From the NCBI RefSeq assembly GCF_014697425.1, contig NZ_JACJRU010000059.1, forward strand, positions 1 to 40,649: a stretch of DNA of 40,649 nucleotides, read 5' to 3'. A program made the position numbers and the translations under genes. Positions within the stretch are counted from its first letter, which is position 1, and the number at the start of each line of letters is the position of its first letter. Shown one piece after another: positions 1 to 7,733 of the stretch. The notes under the pieces are model-generated. The model was not told the DNA's origin and did not search any database. It saw nothing but the letters and a program-made list of their open reading frames with translations. This DNA comes from Nostoc sp. FACHB-110. GTDB lineage: Bacteria; Cyanobacteriota; Cyanobacteriia; Cyanobacteriales; Nostocaceae.

Positions 1-100
1 CAAGAGGAGAAAAGGGAAACTACAGTACACAACGTGTAAAATTTAACGTTGCTTCTTCCGCTTAATTTTTTGTTACATACTTATGAATTTTCCCCACGAC

Positions 101-628
101 TTACTTAGGTGTGTTTGTTCTTTCTGAGGAAACAATTCGCGGTCTAGTAATAGTTCTATTTGATGCCACTGGTAACGGTTTTTCTGATTGCGGTTTCACC
201 ACCAAACTCGTGTACTGTGGCTGTCCTGACGCTGCTATCAGCTTGAACTGATACTGACGAAGATCAGTCAGGATAGTTATTTGAGTTGAGCCATCACTGC
301 TAGATGTCATGTTTGGGAACGCTATCGGCTTGATTTGGCGCAAGAAAATTACAGTTGCTGGACTTCCCTCGCACTCGCTACTGCTTTTGGCGCACAGATT
401 ACCATTAGAGGTAAAACTGTACCTTGTCGGATCTCCCAGCCACACTTGTTTTATCGTTTCGCCAGAAGGCATGAAATTTATAGTCAAACCATACCCAGCA
501 AATATTTTTAGGTTGATGGTAGCTGTTTCAATATCCTCAACATATACAGTTCTTTGAGATATTGCTTGTGCTGCCATTATTGGATTAACTAGTATTACAC
601 TCGTAAATAGAGCCAAGAATTTTTTCAT
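101..628 (-). CDS. virB9: VirB9/TrbG-like conjugation outer-core protein
   Basis: Probable VirB9/TrbG component of a type IV secretion (conjugation) system, which with VirB10 builds the envelope-spanning core. The 175-residue product opens with a signal peptide (MKKFLALFTSVILV, cleavage near AQA at 20-22). The body follows the VirB9 N-terminal pattern: YVEDIETATINLKI, then ETIKQVWLGDPTRYSF, then TQITILTDLRQYQFKL, matching the family's 'G-D' and 'T-D-R-Y-F' beta-strand signatures. The C-terminus ends in a short basic/proline tail, so the usual C-terminal VirB9 domain that contacts VirB7 and VirB10 is missing; the protein is short for the family. Its ATG overlaps the stop of the VirB10 gene by 4 bp (ATGA), so translation is probably coupled. 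The assignment rests on motif recognition and on the neighbour, and the short length is the main doubt. Confidence 0.68.
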   Translation of the reverse strand: MKKFLALFTSVILVNPIMAAQAISQRTVYVEDIETATINLKIFAGYGLTINFMPSGETIKQVWLGDPTRYSFTSNGNLCAKSSSECEGSPATVIFLRQIKPIAFPNMTSSSDGSTQITILTDLRQYQFKLIAASGQPQYTSLVVKPQSEKPLPVASNRTITRPRIVSSERTNTPK

Positions 629-2052
629 AAAGAAATTGTTTGATTGACATAGATGCGAACTGTTTTCCCCGCCTCAATTGCGTAAACTTTTTGATTACCC
701 ATTGATTGCGCTCTTTGTTCAGAAGCTGTTTTCATGTCTTGCAGTATTGAACCTATCGCCCCTTCGCCAAATCCGGCTATTGCATCTCGATTTCCGCCTG
801 TAACACTGCTGCTAGTAAACCCATTGCTTGTTGTGGTGATTGAGCTAGTCGGACTATTCTGGAGCGACACGGCTTTCCCCACTCCCGCCAAGGCCGCAGA
901 AAATATCGTGTTCGTGAAATCACTTCCACGCCCTGTTTGCGCTTTCAGCAATTTCCCACTACTTGCTAGTATCCGTACTGCACCCGTTGGTAGTTTTTTC
1001 TCCTGCGTGTCTCCATTTTGATTTACTAAAATCGCACTAGCGTTTAATTGGGCGTATCCTTCAGTATTGGTGTTGCTTAATTGCACTACTAAATAAGACC
1101 CTGTTGGTACTACCATACTTCCATCAGACGCAAGGAGTTCTTTAGTCAGCCGAACAAGATAGTTTTGACTAGAAGAATCACTATCCGCCCACACTATCGG
1201 CGTTTCTAACTTTCCTTCGCCAATTGTCCCAACCAAAACTCGTTTACCATTGCTCGGTGTAACTAGTTCTTGCGACTGTTGTTTTGAATCAGGCGCAACC
1301 CCAGTTCCACCTTCTATACCATTCGCCAATTGCTTGTCTAATTCTGGCTCGGTTTTTGGCGCACTAAAACTACCTGCCTCGGCTACAGCCAGCCATTGCT
1401 GCTGTGGGTCAACCGTGACTCTTGATGTCCCAACAGTTGCCACCTTGGACGGTTTAACGGGAGATTGTCTTGGTTTTGTTACTGGTGATTGTTGTACTTC
1501 CCCAGTTACAAGAGTTGGTACAGGAGTTCTATCGGGGCTTCTTCTTATTGGTGTTGTGGAAGCTCTTGGGTAAGAGCGTGTGGTGATTGCTTGTGTCCTC
1601 GCTATCGGTGTTGTGGTTGGCTGTGGGGTAGTTTGTGCTGTTGGTGAAGCAGTCTCAGTTGCTTGCACCTTTGCTTTGCGTTCACGAAGTGTGCCGAAGG
1701 TATCGCGCAAATTCTGCAATGCTGTACTCTGTGTTGTTAGTGCTAGTAGCGTCTTGTCCTTTTGCCCTTCATCTACTACTGGCGTTTCTTCGGCTTGTGC
1801 AATAGACTTGTTCGGTTCAATTTTGTTTGTAGTGTTCAGGGCGTTCAAAGAACCGTTGATGATTGCTCCAATTGTCCCCACAAACATAAATATTCCACCA
1901 CCAATTACGCCCATTTTTATTAGTGGGCTGTAGGTCACAAGAGGGCTTGTTTGGACACGCTCTGTTGGCTTTTGTTCTTTTGGCGGCTCAGAGTCTGATT
2001 CTTCTAATGAGATATTCACCTCATTCATTTGGGCAAACTTCGGATGCTTCAT
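625..2052 (-). CDS. virB10: VirB10/TrbI-like conjugation scaffold protein
   Basis: VirB10/TrbI family protein, the inner-to-outer membrane scaffold of a type IV secretion system. The 475 residues show the standard plan: a short acidic cytoplasmic N-terminus, one membrane segment at about 46-66 (IKMGVIGGGIFMFVGTIGAI), a long low-complexity Thr/Pro/Gln periplasmic linker (about 110-230), and a C-terminal beta-barrel domain. That domain contains VPTGSYLVVQLSNTN (the VirB10 'G-T-x-l-x-a-x-l' strand), LPTGAVRILASSGK, an Ala/Gly-rich helical antenna region (AALAGVGKAVS to GEGAIGSILQD), and a terminal strand IEAGKTVRIYVNQTISL, typical of VirB10 ends. A good ribosome binding site (AAGGAG) lies about 10 bases before the ATG. 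It lies in an operon with the VirB6-like and VirB8-like genes upstream and VirB9 downstream; the order B10-B9 is the reverse of the Ti plasmid order. Confidence 0.85.
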   Translation of the reverse strand: MKHPKFAQMNEVNISLEESDSEPPKEQKPTERVQTSPLVTYSPLIKMGVIGGGIFMFVGTIGAIINGSLNALNTTNKIEPNKSIAQAEETPVVDEGQKDKTLLALTTQSTALQNLRDTFGTLRERKAKVQATETASPTAQTTPQPTTTPIARTQAITTRSYPRASTTPIRRSPDRTPVPTLVTGEVQQSPVTKPRQSPVKPSKVATVGTSRVTVDPQQQWLAVAEAGSFSAPKTEPELDKQLANGIEGGTGVAPDSKQQSQELVTPSNGKRVLVGTIGEGKLETPIVWADSDSSSQNYLVRLTKELLASDGSMVVPTGSYLVVQLSNTNTEGYAQLNASAILVNQNGDTQEKKLPTGAVRILASSGKLLKAQTGRGSDFTNTIFSAALAGVGKAVSLQNSPTSSITTTSNGFTSSSVTGGNRDAIAGFGEGAIGSILQDMKTASEQRAQSMGNQKVYAIEAGKTVRIYVNQTISL

Positions 2053-2076
2053 TATTTGGCTATCTCCTTCATTAAT

Positions 2077-2118
2077 GTGCAGGGTGCAGGGGTGCAGGGG
2101 CGCAGGGGCGCAGGGGAG
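2077..2118. repeat. Tandem octamer repeat, left arm of cassette
   Basis: About five tandem units of an octamer of the type TGCAGGGG/CGCAGGGG lie just downstream of the four-helix-bundle gene. They are the reverse complement of the CTCCCCTG units at 2517-2545 on the far side of that gene, so the two arrays could pair as a long imperfect stem enclosing it. The type resembles the short tandemly repeated sequences known from heterocystous cyanobacteria. Confidence 0.8.
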
Positions 2119-2127
2119 ATAATTAAA

Positions 2128-2550
2128 TTAACGCTTTAATATCCAAGGGGACGGGTCATTGATAATTTTTACTAAACTACCTAATACGTGATTGTATGTA
2201 GAGTAAATTTCTCTAGCCACTTCAACATCTAGGTAGTTGCATTTAACGGCAAATGTTAACCATGTTTGAGTTTCTGCTGCTTCTGCCTCGCAGTCGCTGA
2301 GTTTAGCTATAAAAGCAGCTTCATATCTACGTTTTCTCCATGCTTCTGCCATATTTGCACAGACCGAACGTGAGGATCTACGAATCTGATCTGTTAATGA
2401 ATATCTCTCTTCTACAGGAAACTGCTTTGAAAGTACAAAGATTTGCATAGCTGCATCAAATGCTATCTTGTAAACCTCTAAATCCTCATGACTTTTGATT
2501 GCTCTTTTTTCCATTTCTCCCCTGCTCCCCTGCTCCCCTGCTCTCTTCAT
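2128..2550 (-). CDS. Four-helix bundle protein (23S IVP/Avd-like)
   Basis: Member of the four-helix-bundle family that includes proteins encoded in 23S rRNA intervening sequences and the Avd accessory protein of diversity-generating retroelements; orphan members have no settled function. Family marks are HEDLEVYKIAFDAAM at the start of helix 1, YSLTDQIRRSSRSVCANMAEAW (quoted in part: RRSSRSVCANMAEAW), and the ETQTWLTFA / LGSLVKII helices. The longest start (ATG at 2550) is given because it lies 3 bases after the VirB8-like stop; however, residues 4-11 are encoded by the tandem repeat, and the ATG at 2514 (protein starting MEKRAIKSHEDLEVYK) fits the family better. It sits inside the conjugation operon, between the VirB8-like and VirB10 genes, with inverted tandem repeats on both sides, which suggests it arrived as a cassette. 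A homologous but diverged gene, also repeat-bounded, is at 12668-13075. Confidence 0.85.
   Translation of the reverse strand: MKRAGEQGSRGEMEKRAIKSHEDLEVYKIAFDAAMQIFVLSKQFPVEERYSLTDQIRRSSRSVCANMAEAWRKRRYEAAFIAKLSDCEAEAAETQTWLTFAVKCNYLDVEVAREIYSTYNHVLGSLVKIINDPSPWILKR
2517..2545. repeat. Tandem octamer repeat, right arm of cassette
   Basis: Three and a half units of CTCCCCTG, the reverse complement of the array at 2077-2118. The array lies within the first codons of the longest version of the four-helix-bundle reading frame. Confidence 0.8.
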
Positions 2551-2553
2551 GCT

Positions 2554-3279
2554 TCACTTTGCCAACTCCAAATCTTGTATTTTCGTAATCTCTAATCCTG
2601 ATGCGCGGATGTTATTTGCAATAGCCTGATACTGTGATGATAGTCCGCCAAGTGTCGGCGTGTCGATCGCTCTGACATAAATTGTTTTATTGAAGCTGAT
2701 TGGTTCTCCTACCATATCAGTCTGTTTAAACATAATAATGTCTGCCACCATATCCACTGCCCAGTAACCATTTTTGATTTTTTTCGGTTCGCTCAAAAAG
2801 TTCACCTTCAATATTGATTGTGTGTTCCCTGTAAATATGTCCGGTGGCGTAAGTTTCCCTAGCTCTTTGAGAAAGGATGCCCGGAAATCTTCTGATAGGG
2901 CAAAGCCATGCTCCCACACAGAAGTTGTAATTTTGTTTTCCCCCGTTGGCACACCTGGATCTATTTTCAGCTTTTTCGTAGGGTCAGGGCTATACTCGTC
3001 GTTTACCTTGGGTAAGGCATTCCAACTAAGCAAGCCTGTCATTGTTCTGCCTACAAAATATGTAATGGCTTGTGGCGATCTCTCATACGAACTTATAGAC
3101 GAGACTCTGATTGATTCACCATTACTTAGCTCTACCAATGTTGGGGCTTTGCTATTGGCCACCGAGTGTAGTGCTGCGGAATTTACTATCTCAACAATAA
3201 ATAGCATTGCCAGTAATGCTGCATTCCCCATCAGAAATATCGGCGTAAAATTCAGTTGTTTTCTTTCTAATAGCTTCAT
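2554..3279 (-). CDS. VirB8-like inner membrane protein (putative)
   Basis: Bitopic membrane protein of 241 residues: short basic N-terminus, one membrane segment at about 12-33 (FTPIFLMGNAALLAMLFIVE), then a soluble domain of about 200 residues that would face the periplasm. This is the VirB8/TraE topology and size, and its place just downstream of a VirB6-like gene and upstream of VirB10/VirB9 fits, since VirB8 nucleates the inner membrane complex of a type IV secretion system. The soluble part shows features such as SYERSPQAITYFVGRTM and a C-terminal block GLSSQYQAIANNIRASGLEI, but I do not see a decisive VirB8 motif, so the call rests on context and topology. It starts 15 bases after the VirB6-like stop. 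The four-helix-bundle gene begins 3 bases after its own stop. Confidence 0.5.
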   Translation of the reverse strand: MKLLERKQLNFTPIFLMGNAALLAMLFIVEIVNSAALHSVANSKAPTLVELSNGESIRVSSISSYERSPQAITYFVGRTMTGLLSWNALPKVNDEYSPDPTKKLKIDPGVPTGENKITTSVWEHGFALSEDFRASFLKELGKLTPPDIFTGNTQSILKVNFLSEPKKIKNGYWAVDMVADIIMFKQTDMVGEPISFNKTIYVRAIDTPTLGGLSSQYQAIANNIRASGLEITKIQDLELAK

Positions 3280-3294
3280 CGTCTTTTATTTTAT

Positions 3295-4356
3295 TTAACG
3301 ATTTCGAGGACTTAACAACATCCCGACTCCGGCTCTCATTCCACCGCTAAATGCTGTAAATGTTGCCATTGCTGTACCTGTTCCAATTGCCATTGCCAAA
3401 ATTGGTGATAGTACCGCGATAATTAACTGCGACAGTATCGGGTCTGTCGAGGGGCTATTAACTATTGAAGAAGCCGATATTCCGACAATGATTGAGTACG
3501 ACACTAATACCATTGTCAGTCCCAGCCATCCTGATAACCATGCGTATATCGCTTTTGTGCTGACTGGTAACAACGACAATACTAAAAATATTGGTGCTAT
3601 GTATGCCACCAATAAGAAGGACAACTGTACTATATACTGAAATCCTGCTGCTAGACCACTAAATATGCCAAACAATATTCCTTGGATAGCACCATTAATC
3701 ATTTCTTTACCCATGTCTATAAGGTTTCGGCTCCCAGAGCCAGCATTTAATCCTCTTTGTTGCCTAATTTTTTGTGCTTCTTGTTGTGCCGTATTGATAG
3801 TACGGTCTATACAATCCTTTCGGGGACTGTATTCTGTTCCATCTGTATCGACATCTTTTTCATCCAATTTCTCACATTTAACCAACGCTGCTTGCAGAGC
3901 AAATGTAAAATGCTGATCAAAATTCACCGTTCTGATAGCATCCTTCAGCGTCACACCATTTCGAGTAATCTTTAGTACATTGCTATTGAGTGTGACAGTC
4001 GTATTTCTCAGTGCCATTGTCCCTTTTGCTAGTAATGCCCCATTATTTGATAGCAGCAAGATTACTATTAACGGCATTGCCATCTCACGCATGACATTGG
4101 TTGAAAATCCTTCTTCCGTAAACATCTGATACCAACTTAAAGACCAAAAGCTGACTAACACTACTGCTATCAGCATTGATGTTGCTACTACAGCTGTATA
4201 AGCTGGGCTTGTACCTTCCACTATCTGTGTCCAATCGTTCTTAAAGGAGTTCACAAACATCTCTGAGCCTTTGATGGCTGCATCTAATGTCTCACTCGAA
4301 ATTGTCACCCCTTGATTTGTCCCTGGTGCAGGGTCAGCTAACAGATACCAAATCAT
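3295..4356 (-). CDS. VirB6/TrbL-like polytopic conjugation protein
   Basis: Polytopic membrane protein of 353 residues resembling VirB6/TrbL, the inner membrane channel component of conjugative type IV systems. Membrane segments are visible at about 55-77 (TAVVATSMLIAVVLVSFWSL), 88-103 (MREMAMPLIVILLLSN), 220-265 (two or three segments including YIVQLSFLLVAYIAPIFLVL), 272-298 (WLSGWLGLTMVLVSYSIIVG) and 308-335 (SQLIIAVLSPILAMAIGTG). A central soluble region has a Cys pair (CEKLDEKD and RKDCIDRT). The C-terminal 'SGGMRAGVGMLLSPRNR' resembles the short cytoplasmic tails of such proteins. It is the first gene of the visible operon; the VirB8-like gene follows after 15 bases. The VirB3/VirB4 genes that normally travel with it are not in the window. 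Confidence 0.65.
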   Translation of the reverse strand: MIWYLLADPAPGTNQGVTISSETLDAAIKGSEMFVNSFKNDWTQIVEGTSPAYTAVVATSMLIAVVLVSFWSLSWYQMFTEEGFSTNVMREMAMPLIVILLLSNNGALLAKGTMALRNTTVTLNSNVLKITRNGVTLKDAIRTVNFDQHFTFALQAALVKCEKLDEKDVDTDGTEYSPRKDCIDRTINTAQQEAQKIRQQRGLNAGSGSRNLIDMGKEMINGAIQGILFGIFSGLAAGFQYIVQLSFLLVAYIAPIFLVLSLLPVSTKAIYAWLSGWLGLTMVLVSYSIIVGISASSIVNSPSTDPILSQLIIAVLSPILAMAIGTGTAMATFTAFSGGMRAGVGMLLSPRNR

Positions 4357-5016
4357 ACCTATATTTCGTATATAGAAGTCTACAATTATGTTAATACTAG
4401 TAAGTAGGTTTGAATTCTTTACTTTCTTGCTCGTCAGGATGTATTAGTAGCAATTTTATTCTTATTCAAGGCTTTCGTTCATCTTCATTTCATCAATGAA
4501 TGTCAACTCTTAATCATTAAATTAGTATTACTAATCTAGTTTTCTATTTCTATTTATTTATCTATTTATCTTGGCTGTTAACTCAAGATTAGATACAACA
4601 ATTTTTCCTACTATCATAGAAAAATTAATTGTAATTTGATTTAGAAAAATCATAGAAGTAAGAAATGTCTCAAAAATTTATATTTTTTATTAAAATATAA
4701 ATTTTTTAACCTAATTTAATCTGATTGGCATGAAACCTTGAAGATTAACAATAAATATTATTCAGATTCTTGATCATTCTGATAGATATATTCTTACGGA
4801 TAACATCTCATACCAAGCTATTATTATATGTATGATTTCTCCCTCTGTCTTCTAAAATTAATATTTTTGGAGGCAACTTAGCAGCAGTTGAAAAAGTTTA
4901 AGTTTTTAAATTATTAATTAGATTACTTGCTTTCTTTCTGAAGCTTTGATAATCTTTGACTTTCAATAATAAAACTGATTTAAGTTATTTTTCCTCTCTC
5001 TTACAGCATTTTGAAT
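4357..5016. other. AT-rich divergent intergenic region
   Basis: About 660 bases without a convincing gene, between the leftward conjugation operon and the rightward lipoprotein gene, so it should hold both promoters. It is very AT-rich. Two related palindromic elements are visible: TTAATACTAGTAA near 4390 and ATTAGTATTACTAAT near 4525; the shared ACTA/TAGT core suggests an operator, but this is inference. A repeated AT-rich stretch containing TCATAGAA occurs near 4615 and 4650. No certain -35/-10 pair can be named. Confidence 0.4.
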
Positions 5017-5364
5017 ATGAACAGTCGAATAATATTAATCTCTGCGTTAGTCACACTCAATGCTTGTAGTAATGCAATCAGCCCAATAGTTGGTACATGG
5101 CTTTCTGAAGACAACGTAGATGAGTTTATCATTGCTAAACAAGCAGACAAATTTCAGGTATCTTTTAGTAGTAGAGGCGAGAACCAAGGGATTTATCCGG
5201 CTGAAGCAACTGAAAAACAAATTACTTTTAATATCAATCTTGGTTTTTTAAATGGTCATTATAACTGCTCTTTAACAACTGTTGATGAAATGGACTGTAA
5301 TCTCACAGCTAATACACTTTTAGCTAGTCAAACTCAATCAGTTAAATTAATTAGAAAAAAATAA
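5017..5364 (+). CDS. Small putative lipoprotein
   Basis: Short exported protein of 115 residues from the ATG at 5017; a TTG two codons earlier (5011) would add only two residues. The N-terminus MNSRIILISALVTLNAC is a signal sequence ending in a lipobox-like LNAC, so Cys17 would be lipid-modified. The mature part (SPIVGTWLSEDNVDEFIIAKQ, then beta-rich sequence with FQVSFSSRG and ITFNINLG, and a Cys pair YNCSLTT / MDCNLTA) looks like a small beta-sandwich or lipocalin-like domain: 'IVGTW' is a frequent opening of such folds. The function is unknown. The next gene is the LeuRS paralogue about 240-400 bases downstream on the same strand; no link is evident. Confidence 0.6.
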   Translation: MNSRIILISALVTLNACSNAISPIVGTWLSEDNVDEFIIAKQADKFQVSFSSRGENQGIYPAEATEKQITFNINLGFLNGHYNCSLTTVDEMDCNLTANTLLASQTQSVKLIRKK

Positions 5365-5603
5365 ATATTTACCGCACAGGATACATAATTTACAAGGGCT
5401 AAAGAATGATCTGCACGTATGCTTATTAAAAACGTTAAAACTATATGCAGCCAGTTTTTTTCGACAATATTGCCTACTTTTACACATATTTCCGCTCAAT
5501 AACAGATAAGAGCGATTGCTGCCGTGAGCAGAGTGTACCATTTTGGAAAAACCATACTTGTGATGCTACAGTTATATTACAAGCACCCATTGAGGATTTC
5601 ATC

Positions 5604-5624
5604 ATGCACGACTGGGAACTATAA
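5604..5624 (+). CDS. Possible six-codon leader peptide MHDWEL
   Basis: ATG CAC GAC TGG GAA CTA TAA, encoding MHDWEL. It is preceded by a good Shine-Dalgarno sequence (TGAGGA, 7 bases from the ATG). Its stop codon is followed after one base by a perfect inverted repeat, and it lies directly before a leucyl-tRNA synthetase paralogue. Its last sense codon is the leucine codon CTA. This is the architecture of an attenuation leader, although one Leu codon is few. Alternatively it is the true start of the synthetase, now one frame out (see LeuRS). Direct observation: the sequence and spacing; the regulatory role is inferred. Confidence 0.35.
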   Translation: MHDWEL

Positions 5625-5625
5625 A

Positions 5626-5646
5626 GCCGGATCAAACTGATCCGGC
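5626..5646. promoter_or_regulatory. Perfect hairpin upstream of LeuRS paralogue
   Basis: GCCGGATCA, a 3-base loop (AAC), then TGATCCGGC: a perfect 9-bp stem one base after the MHDWEL stop codon. No T-run follows, so it is not a classic intrinsic terminator. It could be an operator, an mRNA structure governing translation of the synthetase, or a recoding stimulator. Confidence 0.5.
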
Positions 5647-5770
5647 CAATTCTATTCCACCAAATTCTACTTACGACCACCGCACGGTAGAAGCCCGATG
5701 GCAATCTGTATGGCAGCAGACCCAACTGTATGAGGTCGATTTAGCTACGACTGCTCACCCCTTTTACAAT

Positions 5771-7537
5771 TTGATGATGTTCCCCTATCCCTCAGCAGAA
5801 GGTTTGCATGTTGGGAATGTCTATGCCTTTACTGGAGCCGATATCTACGGTCGTTTCATGGCGATGCAAGGCAGAGAAGTCTTACAGCCAATGGGCTTTG
5901 ATGCCTTTGGCATCCATAGCGAAAATTTTGCTATTAAGCAAGGCATTCATCCAGCCACACTCACGGCACTTAATATTCAACGATTCCGAGAAACACAGTT
6001 GAAAAGAATTGGCAATCGTTTCTGCTGGAATCATGAAATTCAGACCACAGATCCCTCGTATTATAAGTGGACACAGTGGATTTTCTTGCAGTTGTTCAAA
6101 GCTGGGTTAGCTGTTCGCAAAAAAGCAACAGTAAACTGGTGTCCTGAGTGCAAAACAGTTCTTGCTGATGAGCAGGTGATTGGCGGTGAGTGCGAACGGT
6201 GTAACTCACTCACCATTGAGCGTGAATTAGAACAGTGGTTCTTCAAGATCACCCAGTATGCTCAACGGTTGTTAGACAATTTGGAGCAATTGGATTGGTC
6301 AGAAAAAGTCAAAGCGGCTCAACGAAACTGGATCGGTTGCTCCGAAATCGATGGCACCGTGCAGTATCATCTGCGAGATTGGTTAATCTCTCGGCAACGC
6401 TATTGGGGGCCGCCGATTCCGATTATTTACTGTGAAATCTGCGGTACAGTCCCAGTTCCAGAAGAACAGTTGCCAGTGCAGTTGCCCGAAACTGAAAATT
6501 GGTTGCCTCAAGGAACCGGAAATTCGCCTTTGGCAGACATTCCAGAATTTGTCAATACAACCTGTCCTTGCTGCGGTGGTGCAGCGCGGCGAGAAACCGA
6601 TGTTTCTGATAACTTTTTGGATTCTGCTTGGTATTTTTTGCGCTATCCCTCCAGCACTTGCTCTGATGTTCCATTTGATCCAGCAATCACCACTAAATGG
6701 TTGCCTGTGAATATGTATATTGGTGGCGCGGAACATTCTGTACTCCATTTGTTGTACACTCGATTCATTACAATGGTTTTACACGATTTGGGCTATCTCC
6801 CCTTTGAGGAACCCTTTCGACAATTCCGCGCCCACGGATTGCTGACTAAACTCGGTGCCAAAATGAGCAAATCGAAGGGTAATGTGGTGAATCCCGATCA
6901 ATACATCGAGGAATATGGTGCAGATACATTGCGAACCTACTTGATGTTTTTAGGCCCATACGACCAGGGTGGTGATTTTTCTGCTCGCGGCATTGCTGGC
7001 ATCCAACGATTCTTGGAGCGAGTGTATCAATGGGTACTCAAACACCACAATTGTCTTCAGCCCCATCCTCCTTCTTTAGCTTCGCAGCAGCGTTTACATC
7101 AAACCATTCATCAGGTTTGTGAAGATATTCAATCACTGAAATACAATACAGCAATCGCCGCCTTGATGAGTTATTTCAAAATGCTGCAAGCAAAGTTGAG
7201 TATTGCTGAGGTCGAATTGAAGTCTTATCTATTGATGTTGGCTCCTTTTGCACCCCATCTGACCGAAGAACTCTGGCAGCAATTGGGTGAATCTGGCTCT
7301 ATTCATCAGCAGCAATTTCCCCAGTTCGACCCTCAATTGTTAATTACTCAACAGGTAACAGTCGCAGTGCAGATTAATGGACGTACTCGTACTACTATCA
7401 ACCTTTCACCGAATGCTTCACAACAGGAGGCCATTGATGCCGCAAAACACACCCCAGCAATTCAAAAGCATTTAAACAATCAGGCAGTTCATCGTACTAT
7501 TTACGTTCCTGGTCGAATTCTTAATTTTGTCACCTAA
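5771..7537 (+). CDS. leuS: Leucyl-tRNA synthetase paralogue lacking CP1 editing domain
   Basis: Class I synthetase with LeuRS signatures throughout: MFPYPSAEGLHVGN (HIGH region, here HVGN), WTQWIFLQL, zinc ligands C124/C127/C141/C144 and C221/C224/C265/C268, LRDWLISRQRYWG (201-213), KMSKSKGN (364-371), an anticodon domain ending APFAPHLTEELWQQLG, and the LeuRS C-terminal domain (VAVQINGRTR to VPGRILNFV). NWIG at 187-190 is followed after only ten residues by LRDWLISRQ; in ordinary LeuRS the roughly 190-residue CP1 editing domain lies between them, so post-transfer editing is absent. Coordinates begin at the first usual start codon (TTG at 5771). Clear LeuRS homology (YDHRTVEARWQSVWQQ, HPFYNL) extends upstream in frame to about 5672 and the frame is open to 5594 without any ATG, GTG or TTG, so the true start is non-canonical (ATT at 5654, CTG at 5612) or the 5' end is frameshifted from ATG 5604. 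Likely an accessory enzyme, perhaps for resistance to a LeuRS inhibitor. Confidence 0.9.
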   Translation: MMMFPYPSAEGLHVGNVYAFTGADIYGRFMAMQGREVLQPMGFDAFGIHSENFAIKQGIHPATLTALNIQRFRETQLKRIGNRFCWNHEIQTTDPSYYKWTQWIFLQLFKAGLAVRKKATVNWCPECKTVLADEQVIGGECERCNSLTIERELEQWFFKITQYAQRLLDNLEQLDWSEKVKAAQRNWIGCSEIDGTVQYHLRDWLISRQRYWGPPIPIIYCEICGTVPVPEEQLPVQLPETENWLPQGTGNSPLADIPEFVNTTCPCCGGAARRETDVSDNFLDSAWYFLRYPSSTCSDVPFDPAITTKWLPVNMYIGGAEHSVLHLLYTRFITMVLHDLGYLPFEEPFRQFRAHGLLTKLGAKMSKSKGNVVNPDQYIEEYGADTLRTYLMFLGPYDQGGDFSARGIAGIQRFLERVYQWVLKHHNCLQPHPPSLASQQRLHQTIHQVCEDIQSLKYNTAIAALMSYFKMLQAKLSIAEVELKSYLLMLAPFAPHLTEELWQQLGESGSIHQQQFPQFDPQLLITQQVTVAVQINGRTRTTINLSPNASQQEAIDAAKHTPAIQKHLNNQAVHRTIYVPGRILNFVT

Positions 7538-7570
7538 ACACCACAAATCCTGAGACTGCCTAAAATAACG

Positions 7571-7697
7571 TGACATACTCCTACTAGTGGGTCATTTGGC
7601 ACGCTTATAGCCATTGCTAAAGACAGGAAATGCTTATCCTGCATAGGCTCTGTTGATTTTGGTATAGCCTCATTGATGACATTTAACCCACTAATAG
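7571..7697. repeat. MITE-like element with imperfect inverted ends
   Basis: TGACATACTCCTACTAGTGGGT at the left (quoted as TGACATACTC + TACTAGTGGGT) and the reverse complement of ACCCACTAATAGTCTGTCA at the right form imperfect terminal inverted repeats about 85 bases apart. The interior has no coding capacity. It looks like a small non-autonomous element or a pair of IS remnants. It lies within the gene-free stretch 7538-8006 downstream of the synthetase. Confidence 0.5.
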
Positions 7698-7733
7698 TCT
7701 GTCAAGGAAACTTTGCGTGCTGGCAGGCTTGGG

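Noticed and set aside
2128..2550. Diversity-generating retroelement suggested by the Avd-like protein
   Set aside because: No reverse transcriptase, template repeat or variable repeat is present near either four-helix-bundle gene.
2554..3279. Firm VirB8 assignment
   Set aside because: Topology and position fit, but no decisive VirB8 motif can be read by eye; kept as putative.
5604..5646. Programmed -1 frameshift producing full-length LeuRS
   Set aside because: No slippery heptamer in the right phase lies before the stop; kept only as an alternative in the leader finding.
5365..5770. T-box riboswitch upstream of LeuRS
   Set aside because: No T-box sequence (AGGGUGGNACCGCG type) or terminator/antiterminator pair is seen.
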